A model generated the notes under the pieces. That model was not told the origin of the DNA and made no database searches. It saw only the letters and a list, made by a program, of their open reading frames with translations. Below, one piece after another: positions 19,293-27,616 of a DNA stretch of 41,550 bases. The stretch's first letter is position 1, and every line of letters begins with the position of its first letter. Origin of the DNA: Lysobacterales bacterium. Lineage in GTDB: Bacteria > Pseudomonadota > Gammaproteobacteria > Xanthomonadales > SZUA-36. Where the stretch lies: positions 1 through 41,550 of the forward strand of contig JABDLD010000020.1 of NCBI GenBank assembly GCA_013001885.1, written 5' to 3'. The position numbers and the translations under genes were made by a program.

Positions 19293-19327
19293 GCCCGTCA
19301 TTGTATACAAAAGTATTGGTATTTGAA
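19293..19327 (-). promoter_or_regulatory. Candidate sigma-70 promoter of ygfZ
   Basis: On the minus strand TTCAAA (plus positions 19322-19327) is followed after 16 bp by TACAAT (19300-19305). This predicts transcription from about 19293 and a leader near 29 nt before the ygfZ ATG. The assignment rests on consensus and spacing only. The same gap must also hold the sdhC promoter; TTGAAC at 19323-19328 could be its -35 element, but no strong -10 follows. Confidence 0.4.
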
Positions 19328-19399
19328 CGTGTTTACGCCTTGAATAACTGCGCCTGAGTCAGTAGGCTTCGGGTTTAACCAGAACCTTCTGAGATACCA

Positions 19400-19786
19400 A
19401 TGAAAGCCAAGCCCAGACCTATGTCCCCGTTCATGATCGGGCCTTATTACAAGCCGCAGTTGACCTCACTGATGTCGATCACTCACCGGGCCACCGGCGT
19501 CTTTCTGAGCGTAATCGGCGCACCGTTGCTGCTGTGGTTTCTGATCGCCGTGAGCAGTGGGCCCGAAGCCTACCAGGGCATGCTCGATATATTGGGAACC
19601 TGGCTCGGCAAGTTGGTGGTGGCAGCAACTCTTCTGTGCTTGAGCTACCACTTGCTGAACGGTATTCGCCACCTGGTCTGGGACAGCGGCAGGGCGCTCG
19701 ACATCAAGACCGCCTACACGGCCGGGTGGATGGTGCTTGCCGGTTCCGTTGTACTGACCGCGGTGCTGCTGGGGGTGGTGTTATGA
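19400..19786 (+). CDS. sdhC: Succinate dehydrogenase cytochrome b556 subunit
   Basis: Membrane anchor subunit of complex II, 128 residues with three helices (about 28-50, 65-88 and 105-127). The family signature SITHRATG lies at the start of TM1. A conserved His in LSYHLLNGIRHLVWD is the expected heme b ligand region. First gene of a tight sdhC-D-A-B-E run; its stop overlaps the sdhD start (ATGA). Confidence 0.94.
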   Translation: MKAKPRPMSPFMIGPYYKPQLTSLMSITHRATGVFLSVIGAPLLLWFLIAVSSGPEAYQGMLDILGTWLGKLVVAATLLCLSYHLLNGIRHLVWDSGRALDIKTAYTAGWMVLAGSVVLTAVLLGVVL

Positions 19787-20163
19787 ATATGAGAAATCCC
19801 CTGGCCACGGCCCGCGGCCTCGGCAGCGCAAAGGAAGGCGTTCACCACTGGTATGCCCAGCGCGCATCCGCGCTGATGCTGATCGTGCTTGTAGGCTGGC
19901 TGGTCTTCGCGATGATTCGTCTGTCGGACGCGGACCATGCCGCGGCAAGTGCGTTCATCGCGCAGCCGGTGAACGCTGCATTCCTGATTTTGCTGCTCGT
20001 GACCCTGCTTTACCACGCGATGCTGGGCCTGCAGGTCGTGATCGAAGACTACGTGCATCACGCGGTGCTGGAAGTTGTGATGCATTTTCTGACCCGCGCC
20101 GGCGCTTTTTTCGGTATGGCTCTCGGGATCATCCATGTACTCAAACTGGCATTAGGAGCCTGA
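19783..20163 (+). CDS. sdhD: Succinate dehydrogenase membrane anchor subunit
   Basis: Second membrane anchor of complex II, 126 residues with three helices and the conserved GVHHWYAQRASA near the N-terminus and LYHAMLGLQVVIEDYV, holding the likely heme ligand His. The start is the ATG overlapping the sdhC stop by 4 bp. An in-frame open stretch continues upstream inside sdhC but is not needed. sdhA starts 3 bp after its stop. Confidence 0.93.
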   Translation: MNMRNPLATARGLGSAKEGVHHWYAQRASALMLIVLVGWLVFAMIRLSDADHAAASAFIAQPVNAAFLILLLVTLLYHAMLGLQVVIEDYVHHAVLEVVMHFLTRAGAFFGMALGIIHVLKLALGA

Positions 20164-20166
20164 GCC

Positions 20167-21957
20167 ATGAGCGAGTCCTATAAGCTGCAGGAACATAAAT
20201 ACGATGTGATCGTCGTCGGGGCCGGCGGCGCCGGCTTGCGCGCCACGATGGGTGTGGCTGCCAAAGGCCTGTCTACCGCCTGCATCACCAAGGTGTTCCC
20301 CACACGCAGCCACACCGTCGCCGCGCAAGGCGGCATGTCGGCCGCGCTGGGCAATATGGGCGAAGACGACTGGCGCTGGCACATGTACGACACCATCAAG
20401 GGGTCGGACTGGCTTGGCGACCAGGACGCCATCGAGTACATGTGCCGCGAGGCCGTGCCTTCGGTGATTGAACTGGAACATTTCGGCGTACCGTTTTCGC
20501 GCACCGAAGACGGGCGCATTTACCAGCGCCCGTTCGGCGGCATGACCACGCATTACGGCGAGGGCACGGCACAGCGAACCTGCGCCGCAGCGGACCGCAC
20601 CGGCCACGCCATTCTGCATACGCTGTATCAACAGTCGCTGAAGCATGACGCGACTTTTTATATAGAGTACTTTGCCATTGACCTGCTGATGGATGAGTCG
20701 GGTGCGTGCAAGGGCGTACTCGCCTGGAACCTGGCGGATGGAACGATGCACCTGTTTAGAGCTCACGCCGTCATCCTGGCAACGGGCGGGTACGGCCGGG
20801 CCTATTTTTCAGCGACATCGGCGCACACCTGCACCGGGGACGGTAACGGCATGGTGCTGCGCGCGGGTTTGCCGCTGCAGGACATGGAGTTCGTGCAGTT
20901 CCATCCCACCGGGATCTACGGAGCAGGATGCCTGATTACCGAGGGGGTTCGCGGTGAAGGCGGTTACCTCACCAATTCCGAAGGCGAGCGCTTCATGGAG
21001 CGCTATGCGCCCAATGCCAAGGACCTCGCTTCCCGCGACGTGGTCAGCCGATCGATGACGATCGAAATACGCGAGGGCAGGGGGGTCGGGCCGAAGAACG
21101 ACCATATCTATCTGAATCTCCAGCACCTGGGAGCCGACGTGATCAATGAACGCCTGCCGGGAATTTCCGAAAGTGCGGAGATCTTTGCAGGCGTGGATAC
21201 GACGAAGGAACCGATCCCGGTCTTGCCCACCGTGCACTACAACATGGGTGGAATTCCTACCAACTACATGGGTGAAGTCGTAACGCTTAAAGATGGTGAC
21301 CCGGATACCATTGTTCCCGGACTGTTTGCTATCGGTGAAGCGGCCTGTGTTTCGGTTCACGGCGCCAACCGTCTCGGCTCGAATTCGTTGCTTGACCTGA
21401 TCGTCTTTGGGCGTGCCGTTGCCCAGCGCTGTACGGAAATCATCAAGCCTGGCGGCAAGCACAAGGACCTGCCGAAAGAGTCGGTCGACGCCTTGCTGAC
21501 GGATTTCGACGCATTGCGCCACGCCAGCGGTTCGAACAGCACGGCTTCGATCCGCGACGAAATGCAGTCGGTGATGCAAAACAACGCGGCGGTTTTTCGC
21601 AGCGGCGAGGTGCTGGAAGAGGGCAGCCGCCTGATTACGGAAATCAACCAGTCCTTCAGCGACGTGGCGGTAACCGATCGATCGATGATCTGGAACTCGG
21701 ACCTGGTGGAGACGCTGGAACTGCGCAACCTGCTCGGCTCAGCCGTGACCACCATGCTGTCCGCGAAGAACAGGCAGGAGAGCCGTGGCGCCCACGCCCG
21801 GGAGGACTTTCCCGACCGTGACGATGAAAACTGGCACAAGCATTCCCTGTGTTGGCTGGATGGCGAGGGCAAGGCCACGCTGGACTACCGGCCGGTTCAC
21901 ATGTACACGTTGACGGACGACGTCGAGGTTGTGCCGCCAAAAGCAAGGGTCTATTGA
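20167..21957 (+). CDS. sdhA: Succinate dehydrogenase flavoprotein subunit
   Basis: Catalytic subunit that oxidises succinate to fumarate with covalently bound FAD. The 596 residues show the dinucleotide fold [14 protein letters not shown] (16-29), the SHTVAAQGG segment with flavin-attached H49, the substrate-site stretch HPTGIYGAG, and [21 protein letters not shown]. Length matches the family. It forms complex II with SdhB, C and D and needs SdhE for flavin attachment, encoded just downstream. Confidence 0.97.
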   Translation: MSESYKLQEHKYDVIVVGAGGAGLRATMGVAAKGLSTACITKVFPTRSHTVAAQGGMSAALGNMGEDDWRWHMYDTIKGSDWLGDQDAIEYMCREAVPSVIELEHFGVPFSRTEDGRIYQRPFGGMTTHYGEGTAQRTCAAADRTGHAILHTLYQQSLKHDATFYIEYFAIDLLMDESGACKGVLAWNLADGTMHLFRAHAVILATGGYGRAYFSATSAHTCTGDGNGMVLRAGLPLQDMEFVQFHPTGIYGAGCLITEGVRGEGGYLTNSEGERFMERYAPNAKDLASRDVVSRSMTIEIREGRGVGPKNDHIYLNLQHLGADVINERLPGISESAEIFAGVDTTKEPIPVLPTVHYNMGGIPTNYMGEVVTLKDGDPDTIVPGLFAIGEAACVSVHGANRLGSNSLLDLIVFGRAVAQRCTEIIKPGGKHKDLPKESVDALLTDFDALRHASGSNSTASIRDEMQSVMQNNAAVFRSGEVLEEGSRLITEINQSFSDVAVTDRSMIWNSDLVETLELRNLLGSAVTTMLSAKNRQESRGAHAREDFPDRDDENWHKHSLCWLDGEGKATLDYRPVHMYTLTDDVEVVPPKARVY

Positions 21958-21958
21958 T

Positions 21959-22744
21959 ATGGCTGAATTCCAATTACCCAAGAATTCCCGCATTGGCAAA
22001 GGAAAAACCTTCAAGGCGCCGGCGGGTGCTAAAAATATCAAGGTGTTCAGAATTTACCGCTGGAGCCCTGATGATGACGCCAACCCCAGCATAGACAGCT
22101 TCGAGATCGACCTCGATGCCTGTGGCCCAATGGTTCTGGACGCGATCATCAAGATTAAAAACGAAATCGATCCGACACTTACGTTTCGCCGGTCCTGCAG
22201 GGAGGGCATCTGCGGTTCCTGCGCAATGAATATTGACGGAACCAACACGCTGGCCTGCACCAAGCCAATCGCCGAGATCAAGGGTGATGTGAAAGTTCAT
22301 CCGCTGCCGCACCTGCCCGTGGTCAAGGACATCGTGCCGGACCTGTCGCATTTCTACGCTCAGTACGCAACGATCAAACCGTGGATCCGCACGCAAAGCA
22401 CGACCCCGCCGGATCGCGAGCGCCTGCAGTCCAAGGAAGACCGTGAAAAGCTGGATGGCCTTTACGAATGCATCCTGTGCGCCTGCTGCTCCACATCCTG
22501 TCCCAGTTACTGGTGGAACGGCGACCGCTACCTCGGGCCGGCCATTTTGCTGCAGGCTTATCGCTGGCTGGCTGATTCCCGCGACGAAGCCAGCGGCGAA
22601 CGGCTGGACGACCTGGAAGACCCCTTCCGCCTGTACCGGTGCCATACCATTATGAACTGCACCAAGACCTGTCCGAAGGGCCTGAACCCTGCAAAGGCCA
22701 TCGCTGAAACAAAGAAGCTGCTGATGACCCGCAGGGGTATTTGA
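21959..22744 (+). CDS. sdhB: Succinate dehydrogenase iron-sulfur subunit
   Basis: Carries electrons from FAD to quinone through three clusters. In its 261 residues are the [2Fe-2S] motif [12 protein letters not shown], the [4Fe-4S] motif [12 protein letters not shown], and [14 protein letters not shown] for the other cysteines. The start is the ATG one base after the sdhA stop; an upstream in-frame ATG at 21929 would lie in sdhA. It is slightly longer than E. coli SdhB (238) owing to an N-terminal extension. Confidence 0.96.
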   Translation: MAEFQLPKNSRIGKGKTFKAPAGAKNIKVFRIYRWSPDDDANPSIDSFEIDLDACGPMVLDAIIKIKNEIDPTLTFRRSCREGICGSCAMNIDGTNTLACTKPIAEIKGDVKVHPLPHLPVVKDIVPDLSHFYAQYATIKPWIRTQSTTPPDRERLQSKEDREKLDGLYECILCACCSTSCPSYWWNGDRYLGPAILLQAYRWLADSRDEASGERLDDLEDPFRLYRCHTIMNCTKTCPKGLNPAKAIAETKKLLMTRRGI

Positions 22745-22757
22745 GCCGACCGGGCGG

Positions 22758-23006
22758 ATGAGTGAAAGCGGCCGCGTCAGAAGATTGAAATGGCTATGCC
22801 GTCGAGGCATGAAAGAACTGGACGTCCTTCTGCAGCCTTTCGTTGAACGAAATAAGGACAAGCTGGCGCAGGGCGCCTGGCCTGAATTCGAAGGCCTGCT
22901 GGAGACGGAGGACGACCTCTTATGGGACTGGCTCCAGCACACAGGCTGTGAGAGCGCATCGCGCTACCGGGACCTTCTGGACCAGATACGCCATGCCCGG
23001 TCCTGA
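22758..23006 (+). CDS. sdhE: FAD assembly factor SdhE (YgfY)
   Basis: Small cytosolic protein, 82 residues, that promotes covalent attachment of FAD to SdhA. The diagnostic RGxxE motif is present (RGMKELD at about 16-22), followed by the acidic helix ending LLETEDDLLWDWL. It lies 13 bp after sdhB. In E. coli this family was also described as the CptB antitoxin paired with YgfX/CptA; here the sdh context makes the flavinylation role primary. Confidence 0.94.
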   Translation: MSESGRVRRLKWLCRRGMKELDVLLQPFVERNKDKLAQGAWPEFEGLLETEDDLLWDWLQHTGCESASRYRDLLDQIRHARS

Positions 23007-23448
23007 CCCGATTCGCCTGTGCTTCGGAATGAGCCGCCGTCTCAAGTTTGCCCACGTGCTGATCGCATTGGCCGGACTGCTCGCTATTTTACAGTCGCCG
23101 GCAGGCTGGCCCTGGCAAGCAGGCTCTTTGCTGTTGCTAGGCTGTGCAGTCGGCGGGCTCTACGCCTGGTTTGCCTGGCGACCACAACGCGGGGTCATGC
23201 TTCTGTTGCCGGACGGCACGGCTGAAATTCAGTGGTTGAAAGGCAGCAGCCGCCGGGTCGCACTGGACACCCGTGCCTGGGCCACCCGCTGGTTTTGTGT
23301 TCTGCCGTTGCTCGAGGCTGAAAACGGCAGGCATCATCACTGCGTCGTTTGCGCGTCCGAGAACAGGCCAGATGCCTATCGGCGCCTGCTGGTGACCTTG
23401 AGGATGCGCACTTCACCCACCATTGTCGAAAGGACCGGTTGCCTATGA
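22993..23448 (+). CDS. ygfX: YgfX/CptA-family small membrane protein
   Basis: Inner-membrane protein of about 151 residues with two adjacent membrane helices (about 18-34 and 38-58) and a soluble C-terminus rich in Arg and Trp, the YgfX layout. It overlaps sdhE by 14 bp, the usual sdhE-ygfX arrangement. E. coli YgfX was reported to affect cell division proteins; its role with SdhE is unsettled. An alternative start at 23029 would shorten it by 12 residues. Its stop overlaps the start of the fixL-like gene. Confidence 0.75.
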   Translation: MPGPDPIRLCFGMSRRLKFAHVLIALAGLLAILQSPAGWPWQAGSLLLLGCAVGGLYAWFAWRPQRGVMLLLPDGTAEIQWLKGSSRRVALDTRAWATRWFCVLPLLEAENGRHHHCVVCASENRPDAYRRLLVTLRMRTSPTIVERTGCL

Positions 23449-24569
23449 CGACCTCCCGGATTCAGGATGCTGCAAACGCATTCGACGCGCTGATGGATGC
23501 GGCTGTCGACGCGATCATCATTATTGACTCGCAAGGGCTGGTTCGGCGGTTTAACCGGGCGGCGGAGCAGATGTTCGGCTACCGCGAAAAAGACATCCGC
23601 GGCAAAAACGTAAACCTGTTAATGCCTGAACCCGATCACAGCAGCCATGATCGATACCTCAGCCAGTATGGCCGCACAGGGGACAAAAACATAATCGGAA
23701 AAGGCAGGGAGGTGCGCGGTCGCAAACAAGATGGCGGCACGTTTCCGATGTTCTTATCGGTTGGAGAAATCAGGCAGAAAGAGGGTAATCGTTACGTGGG
23801 GATCATCAAGGACCTCAGCGAAGTGCGGGAATCCCAGCAACAGGTTCGCCAACTGGAAGAGCAACTCCTGCACGCGGACCGCCTGGTGATCCTTGGAGAG
23901 TTGACTGCCGGTATCGCCCACGAAATCAACCAACCGCTGACAGCCATTGCGGCTTATGCCGATGCGGGAAGAAAAATCACAGACCGGCAGAATGAAACTC
24001 CGCCGGATGAAATCAACACGGTATGCGAGCGAATTTCCGAACAGTCGCGCCGGGCGGCCGAGGTGGTGCAGCGGCTCCGAAAACTGGTGCAAAGCGGGGA
24101 GGTCAGCAAGGCGCGACATGATATAAATCAAATTATTAGAAATACTCTATTACTGTTTGAATATGAAGTAAAAAGATATAACGTAGAGCTATTTTCTCAC
24201 CCGATCAAAGCCCTGCAACCCCTTTATATCGATGAAATCCATATTCAGCAGATTCTCGTCAACCTGGTAAAAAACAGCCTGGATGCTATTTCGCTGGCCG
24301 GTCAGCAGGATGGCCGGATTGATATAAGGATCAAAAAGGCGGGGCCTGACGTGCTGATATCGGTTACCGATAACGGTCCGGGCGTGCCCTTGAAGCACCG
24401 GGAGCGGCTGTTCGAGTCCTTCTTCACGACGAAACCCAAGGGCGTGGGCCTTGGACTGTCAATCTGCAAGACCATCGCCGGTGCGCACGGTGGAAGCCTG
24501 AAATATTCACAACCAAAAGAAGGCGGAAGCCGATTTACTCTGTCATTGCCCCTCGAATTCATAGGTTGA
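23445..24569 (+). CDS. fixL: FixL-type oxygen-sensing histidine kinase (heme PAS)
   Basis: Predicted soluble sensor kinase of 374 residues. An N-terminal PAS domain (about 8-125) matches the FixL heme domain. The heme-ligand His corresponds to H68 in MPEPDHSSHDRYL, and the oxygen-switch Arg to R88 in IIGKGRE. A coiled-coil linker precedes the HisKA domain with phosphoacceptor H159 (GIAHEINQPL). The ATPase domain has NLVKNSLDA, DNGPGV and GVGLGLSI. There is no transmembrane segment, as in the soluble FixL class. In rhizobia, low oxygen activates FixL to phosphorylate FixJ. The gene starts in the ATGA overlap with ygfX and leads to fixJ after 8 bp. An unusually AT-rich stretch lies at 24118-24200. 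Confidence 0.88.
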   Translation: MTTSRIQDAANAFDALMDAAVDAIIIIDSQGLVRRFNRAAEQMFGYREKDIRGKNVNLLMPEPDHSSHDRYLSQYGRTGDKNIIGKGREVRGRKQDGGTFPMFLSVGEIRQKEGNRYVGIIKDLSEVRESQQQVRQLEEQLLHADRLVILGELTAGIAHEINQPLTAIAAYADAGRKITDRQNETPPDEINTVCERISEQSRRAAEVVQRLRKLVQSGEVSKARHDINQIIRNTLLLFEYEVKRYNVELFSHPIKALQPLYIDEIHIQQILVNLVKNSLDAISLAGQQDGRIDIRIKKAGPDVLISVTDNGPGVPLKHRERLFESFFTTKPKGVGLGLSICKTIAGAHGGSLKYSQPKEGGSRFTLSLPLEFIG

Positions 24570-24577
24570 AGCCTTAG

Positions 24578-25204
24578 ATGTCACAAGAGCCCACGGTATG
24601 CATCATCGACGACGACGAGGCGATCAGGGAGTCATTGCGGCTGTTGCTTTACGCCAACGGCCTGCAAAGTGTCTCTTATGAATCCGCGGATGCCTACCTG
24701 GCCGAGGAGCGGCAACAGGATTTCCATTGCATGTTGCTCGATATTCGCATGCCCGGCACCGACGGCCTCGAGTTATTCAGGATATTGCGCCGAAAACAAC
24801 TGCCGTATCCGATTATTTTTATCACCGGGCACGGCGATATTCCCCTGGCCGTGTCCGCGATAAAGCACGGTGCCTATGATTTCCTGACCAAGCCATTTCA
24901 GCAGGGGGAATTGGTCGAGAAAGTCCGCGCAGCCATTGCGCAGTGCCAGGTATCCCGCCAGCAACTGCAGGAGCTTCAAGAACTACAGCAACGGCTGGAT
25001 TCCTGTACGCCCCGGGAAAGAGACGTTGTTCGGTTGTTGGCCAGCGGGCTTCCCAACAAGGGGATAGCGAAGGCGTTGGGGATAAGCCCCAGGACCGTTG
25101 AAATTCACCGTGCTCACGTGATGGACAAGATGTCGGCCGACTCGCTGCCGGCACTGGTGAGGATGATGGCCGCGCTTGAACCTGGAAAAAACGGTTCCGG
25201 TTGA
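24578..25204 (+). CDS. fixJ: FixJ-type response regulator
   Basis: Response regulator of 208 residues, the partner of the adjacent FixL. The receiver has acidic residues D11-D12, phosphoacceptor D55, T83 and K105. After a short linker comes a LuxR/FixJ helix-turn-helix (about 140-200, with CTPRERDVVRLLASG and ISPRTVEIHRAHVMDKM). In rhizobia FixJ activates fixK and through it the cbb3 genes; the cbb3 operon lies 1 kb downstream here, which suggests a more direct circuit. No fixK/anr gene is in the window. Confidence 0.9.
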   Translation: MSQEPTVCIIDDDEAIRESLRLLLYANGLQSVSYESADAYLAEERQQDFHCMLLDIRMPGTDGLELFRILRRKQLPYPIIFITGHGDIPLAVSAIKHGAYDFLTKPFQQGELVEKVRAAIAQCQVSRQQLQELQELQQRLDSCTPRERDVVRLLASGLPNKGIAKALGISPRTVEIHRAHVMDKMSADSLPALVRMMAALEPGKNGSG

Positions 25205-25352
25205 CCCAGGACATTTTCAAATTACGTAGTTTCCCTGATGGTATGGCAAGGCGTTGCCGTTAGCATTTCTGGTGTGCCTGGTAAATACAAAAAAATCGGC
25301 AGTTACAGAACCAGGGGATCGTGCGATAAATACAGAAAACAAAAGGAGAAAA
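25205..25352 (+). promoter_or_regulatory. Spacer with candidate FixJ-type site
   Basis: Between fixJ and the pseudo-receiver gene lies TACGTAGTTTCCCT at 25223-25236, a TAC-GTA core followed by TTTCCC. It resembles, by memory only, sites reported for FixJ-class regulators. A small stem GGCAA/TTGCC follows at about 25245-25258. A strong AAAAGGAG at 25341-25348 precedes a GTG at 25353. No FNR/Anr-type palindrome is present here. Confidence 0.3.
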
Positions 25353-25706
25353 GTGGTTCTGATTGAACCCGATGTATCGGTGCGGGATGCCCTGAAGTTG
25401 TTGCTCAAGGGCGAGGGCTGGCAAGTGCAATGCCTGGATGATTGCGACCAGCTGGTTGCAGCTATCCAGGATACGTCCGTGGTGGCGGTGATCAGTGAAT
25501 CCAGTCTGCCCGGCTGCTCTCCGCAGGAAGTGTTCGAGCAGTGCTCGAAACACAGCCTGCCTGTGATATTTACCGGCCACGACCAATCGTTACAAGGCGC
25601 TGTGGACCTGATTCGGCAAGGCGCCCTGGATTTTTTGGATAAACCATTCCCGCAGTCGAGACTGCTGGATTTACTGGAAGATTTAGAGCAGCGGCAGCTG
25701 AACTGA
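25353..25706 (+). CDS. Stand-alone degenerate receiver-domain protein
   Basis: A single receiver domain of 117 residues with no output domain, next to fixLJ. The fold is clear: VVLIEPD as beta 1, then the beta 3 end, T74 in IFTGHD and K97 in FLDKPF. The phospho-acceptor position holds Glu (E49, five residues before G54 of LPG) and one of the beta 1 acidic pair is Pro (E5-P6-D7). The protein probably cannot be phosphorylated normally and may mimic the active state. The GTG start is chosen because of the strong GGAG four bases upstream and because beta 1 begins there; a TTG at 25254 would add 33 residues of unlikely sequence. It may modulate FixL or FixJ, an inference from position. Confidence 0.75.
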   Translation: MVLIEPDVSVRDALKLLLKGEGWQVQCLDDCDQLVAAIQDTSVVAVISESSLPGCSPQEVFEQCSKHSLPVIFTGHDQSLQGAVDLIRQGALDFLDKPFPQSRLLDLLEDLEQRQLN

Positions 25707-25746
25707 GACCCCTGAATTGAATGGATTGCAAATCCCGGAGGCAAAT

Positions 25747-26091
25747 GTGAGAAAAAACAACATGATCAATCGTCGAAATTTCCTGAAACTTGGCGCCAAG
25801 GCTGGAGGCGGTGCGCTGGCGCTTTCCGCTATTCCCATTCAGTTGCTCGCGGGTGACGAAGTTGCTGTTGACGAACCCCTGGCCCAGGCAATGGGTTATG
25901 TCACCGATGCAGCGACCGTGGATACCGCAAAGTTTCCCAAGAGAGCGGGTGACGCCGGTGCTGACCAGTTTTGCTACAACTGCGCCCTTTACGCCGGTAA
26001 GGCCGACGATGAGACCGCACCTTGCAGTATCTTCCAGAACCGGCTGGTTGAGGGAAAGGGCTGGTGTAACGCCTGGGTTGCTAAATCCTGA
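25747..26091 (+). CDS. hip: High-potential iron-sulfur protein (HiPIP)
   Basis: Periplasmic electron carrier of 114 residues including a twin-arginine signal (NRRNFLKLGAKAGGG, then a hydrophobic stretch ending near LLAG). The four cluster cysteines are C76, C79, C93 and C107, with the aromatic surroundings FCYNC and GKGWCNAW typical of HiPIP. The start is GTG at 25747, five bases after GGAGG; an ATG at 25762 would leave the signal intact but lacks that spacing. HiPIPs can feed electrons from the bc1 complex to terminal oxidases. Its place just before ccoN suggests service to the cbb3 oxidase. Confidence 0.9.
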   Translation: MRKNNMINRRNFLKLGAKAGGGALALSAIPIQLLAGDEVAVDEPLAQAMGYVTDAATVDTAKFPKRAGDAGADQFCYNCALYAGKADDETAPCSIFQNRLVEGKGWCNAWVAKS

Positions 26092-26103
26092 TTGATTTTC
26101 TGA

Positions 26104-26125
26104 GCCCGGCCCCGATTGGCCGGGT
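26104..26125 (+). terminator. Stem-loop after the HiPIP gene
   Basis: CCCGGCC pairs with GGCCGGG (26105-26111 with 26118-26124) around a 6-nt loop, 13 bp after the HiPIP stop. No long T-run follows, so it may be a weak terminator or an RNA-stabilising hairpin that lets the HiPIP message accumulate over ccoN. Confidence 0.5.
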
Positions 26126-26194
26126 TCGCATTTCACGGCACAGTTCTATGCGCCAAAGCAGTACCTTTTGTGACAGAACAAATGGAAAATTGAC

Positions 26195-27616
26195 ATGACC
26201 TATAACGATAAAGTTGTGCGGCAGTTTGTCGTCATGACGGTGATCTGGGGAATCGTAGGAATGCTGGTTGGCGTTATTATCGCCGCCCAGCTGTGGTTGC
26301 CTGTTCTTAACTTTGACCTTCCCTGGCTTACCTACAGCCGGCTGCGCCCGCTGCACACCAATGCTGTGATCTTCGCCTTCGGCGGGTCAGCGCTGATCGG
26401 AACTTCGTTCTACGTCGTTCAGCGGACCTGCCACGTCAGGCTGTTCGCCGGCGGACTGGCTTCTTTCGTGTTCTGGGGCTGGCAGCTGGTTATTCTCGCA
26501 GCCGCCATCTCGCTTCCGATGGGCTGGACCCAGGGCAAGGAATACGCGGAACTTGAATGGCCGATTGATATCCTCATTACCGTTGTGTGGGTAGCTTATG
26601 CAGTGGTCTTTTTCGGAACGATTATCAAGCGCCGAGTCAGTCACATTTACGTGGCCAACTGGTTTTACGCCGCGTTCATCATCACCATTGCGCTGTTGCA
26701 TATTGTGAATAACCTGTCGCTGCCGGTCACGATGACCAAGTCTTACGAGGTCTACACCGGCGCCGTGGACGCCATGGTGCAGTGGTGGTACGGCCACAAC
26801 GCCGTCGGATTTTTCCTGACGGCTGGTTTCCTGGCCATGATGTACTACTTCGTGCCCAAGCAAGCCGAGGGTCCGGTGTACTCCTATCGCCTGTCCATAG
26901 TCCATTTCTGGGCTCTGATCGCCATTTACATGTGGGCAGGCCCGCATCACCTGCACTACACCGCGCTACCCGATTGGGTGCAGTCGCTGGGAATGGTTTT
27001 CTCGTTGATTCTGCTGGCGCCGAGCTGGGGCGGCATGATCAACGGCGTCATGACCCTGTCCGGGCACTGGCATAAACTGCGCACCGACCCGGTTCTCAAG
27101 TTCATGATCGTCGCACTGAGCTTCTACGGCATGTCGACGTTCGAAGGCCCGATGATGTCGATTAAGACCGTAAACGCCCTGAGCCACTACACCGACTGGA
27201 CCATTGGCCATGTACACTCCGGTGCCCTGGGTTGGGTGGCGATGATGACGATCGGCTCCATGTACAGTCTCACACCGCGCCTGATGGGCAAAAAAGTCAT
27301 GTACAGCGTGAAAGCGGTGGATGCACATTTCTGGATTGCAACCATCGGCATCGTTCTGTATATCGCCTCGATGTGGATTGCGGGTGTCATGCAGGGCCTG
27401 ATGTGGCGCGCATTTAACGATGACGGAACATTGACCTATACCTTCATCGAGACGATTGCGGCTACCAAACCCTATTACGTGATCCGCTTGCTGGGCGGCA
27501 CCCTGTTCCTGGCCGGCATGTTCATCATGGCCTGGAATACGTTCAAGACCCTGGGGGCAGGTAAAGCACCGGAATTCAAAGCTGCAGAACCGGCAATTTG
27601 GGGAGAGCACGCATGA
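26195..27616 (+). CDS. ccoN: cbb3-type cytochrome c oxidase subunit I
   Basis: Catalytic subunit with heme b, heme b3 and CuB, reducing oxygen to water in the inner membrane. The 473 residues form about 12 membrane helices. Family stretches are [15 protein letters not shown] (low-spin heme His), [17 protein letters not shown] (CuB His and the cross-linked Tyr region), [13 protein letters not shown], and [13 protein letters not shown]. This is the high-affinity oxidase used at low oxygen. It begins the ccoNOQP run after the HiPIP gene; a modest TGGAAA precedes the ATG. Confidence 0.97.
   Translation: MTYNDKVVRQFVVMTVIWGIVGMLVGVIIAAQLWLPVLNFDLPWLTYSRLRPLHTNAVIFAFGGSALIGTSFYVVQRTCHVRLFAGGLASFVFWGWQLVILAAAISLPMGWTQGKEYAELEWPIDILITVVWVAYAVVFFGTIIKRRVSHIYVANWFYAAFIITIALLHIVNNLSLPVTMTKSYEVYTGAVDAMVQWWYGHNAVGFFLTAGFLAMMYYFVPKQAEGPVYSYRLSIVHFWALIAIYMWAGPHHLHYTALPDWVQSLGMVFSLILLAPSWGGMINGVMTLSGHWHKLRTDPVLKFMIVALSFYGMSTFEGPMMSIKTVNALSHYTDWTIGHVHSGALGWVAMMTIGSMYSLTPRLMGKKVMYSVKAVDAHFWIATIGIVLYIASMWIAGVMQGLMWRAFNDDGTLTYTFIETIAATKPYYVIRLLGGTLFLAGMFIMAWNTFKTLGAGKAPEFKAAEPAIWGEHA

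Noticed and set aside
22758-23448. sdhE-ygfX read as a CptAB toxin-antitoxin pair
   Set aside because: The pair follows sdhB directly and SdhE keeps the RGxxE motif, so complex II flavinylation is the better explanation.
24319-24334. TTGAT...ATCAA palindrome resembling an FNR/Anr box in fixL
   Set aside because: The spacer is 6 bp rather than 4, and it lies deep inside the coding sequence of the ATPase domain.
25254-25352. N-terminal extension of the receiver protein from a TTG start
   Set aside because: No ribosome-binding site supports the TTG, the added residues are not domain-like, and a strong GGAG precedes the GTG at 25353.
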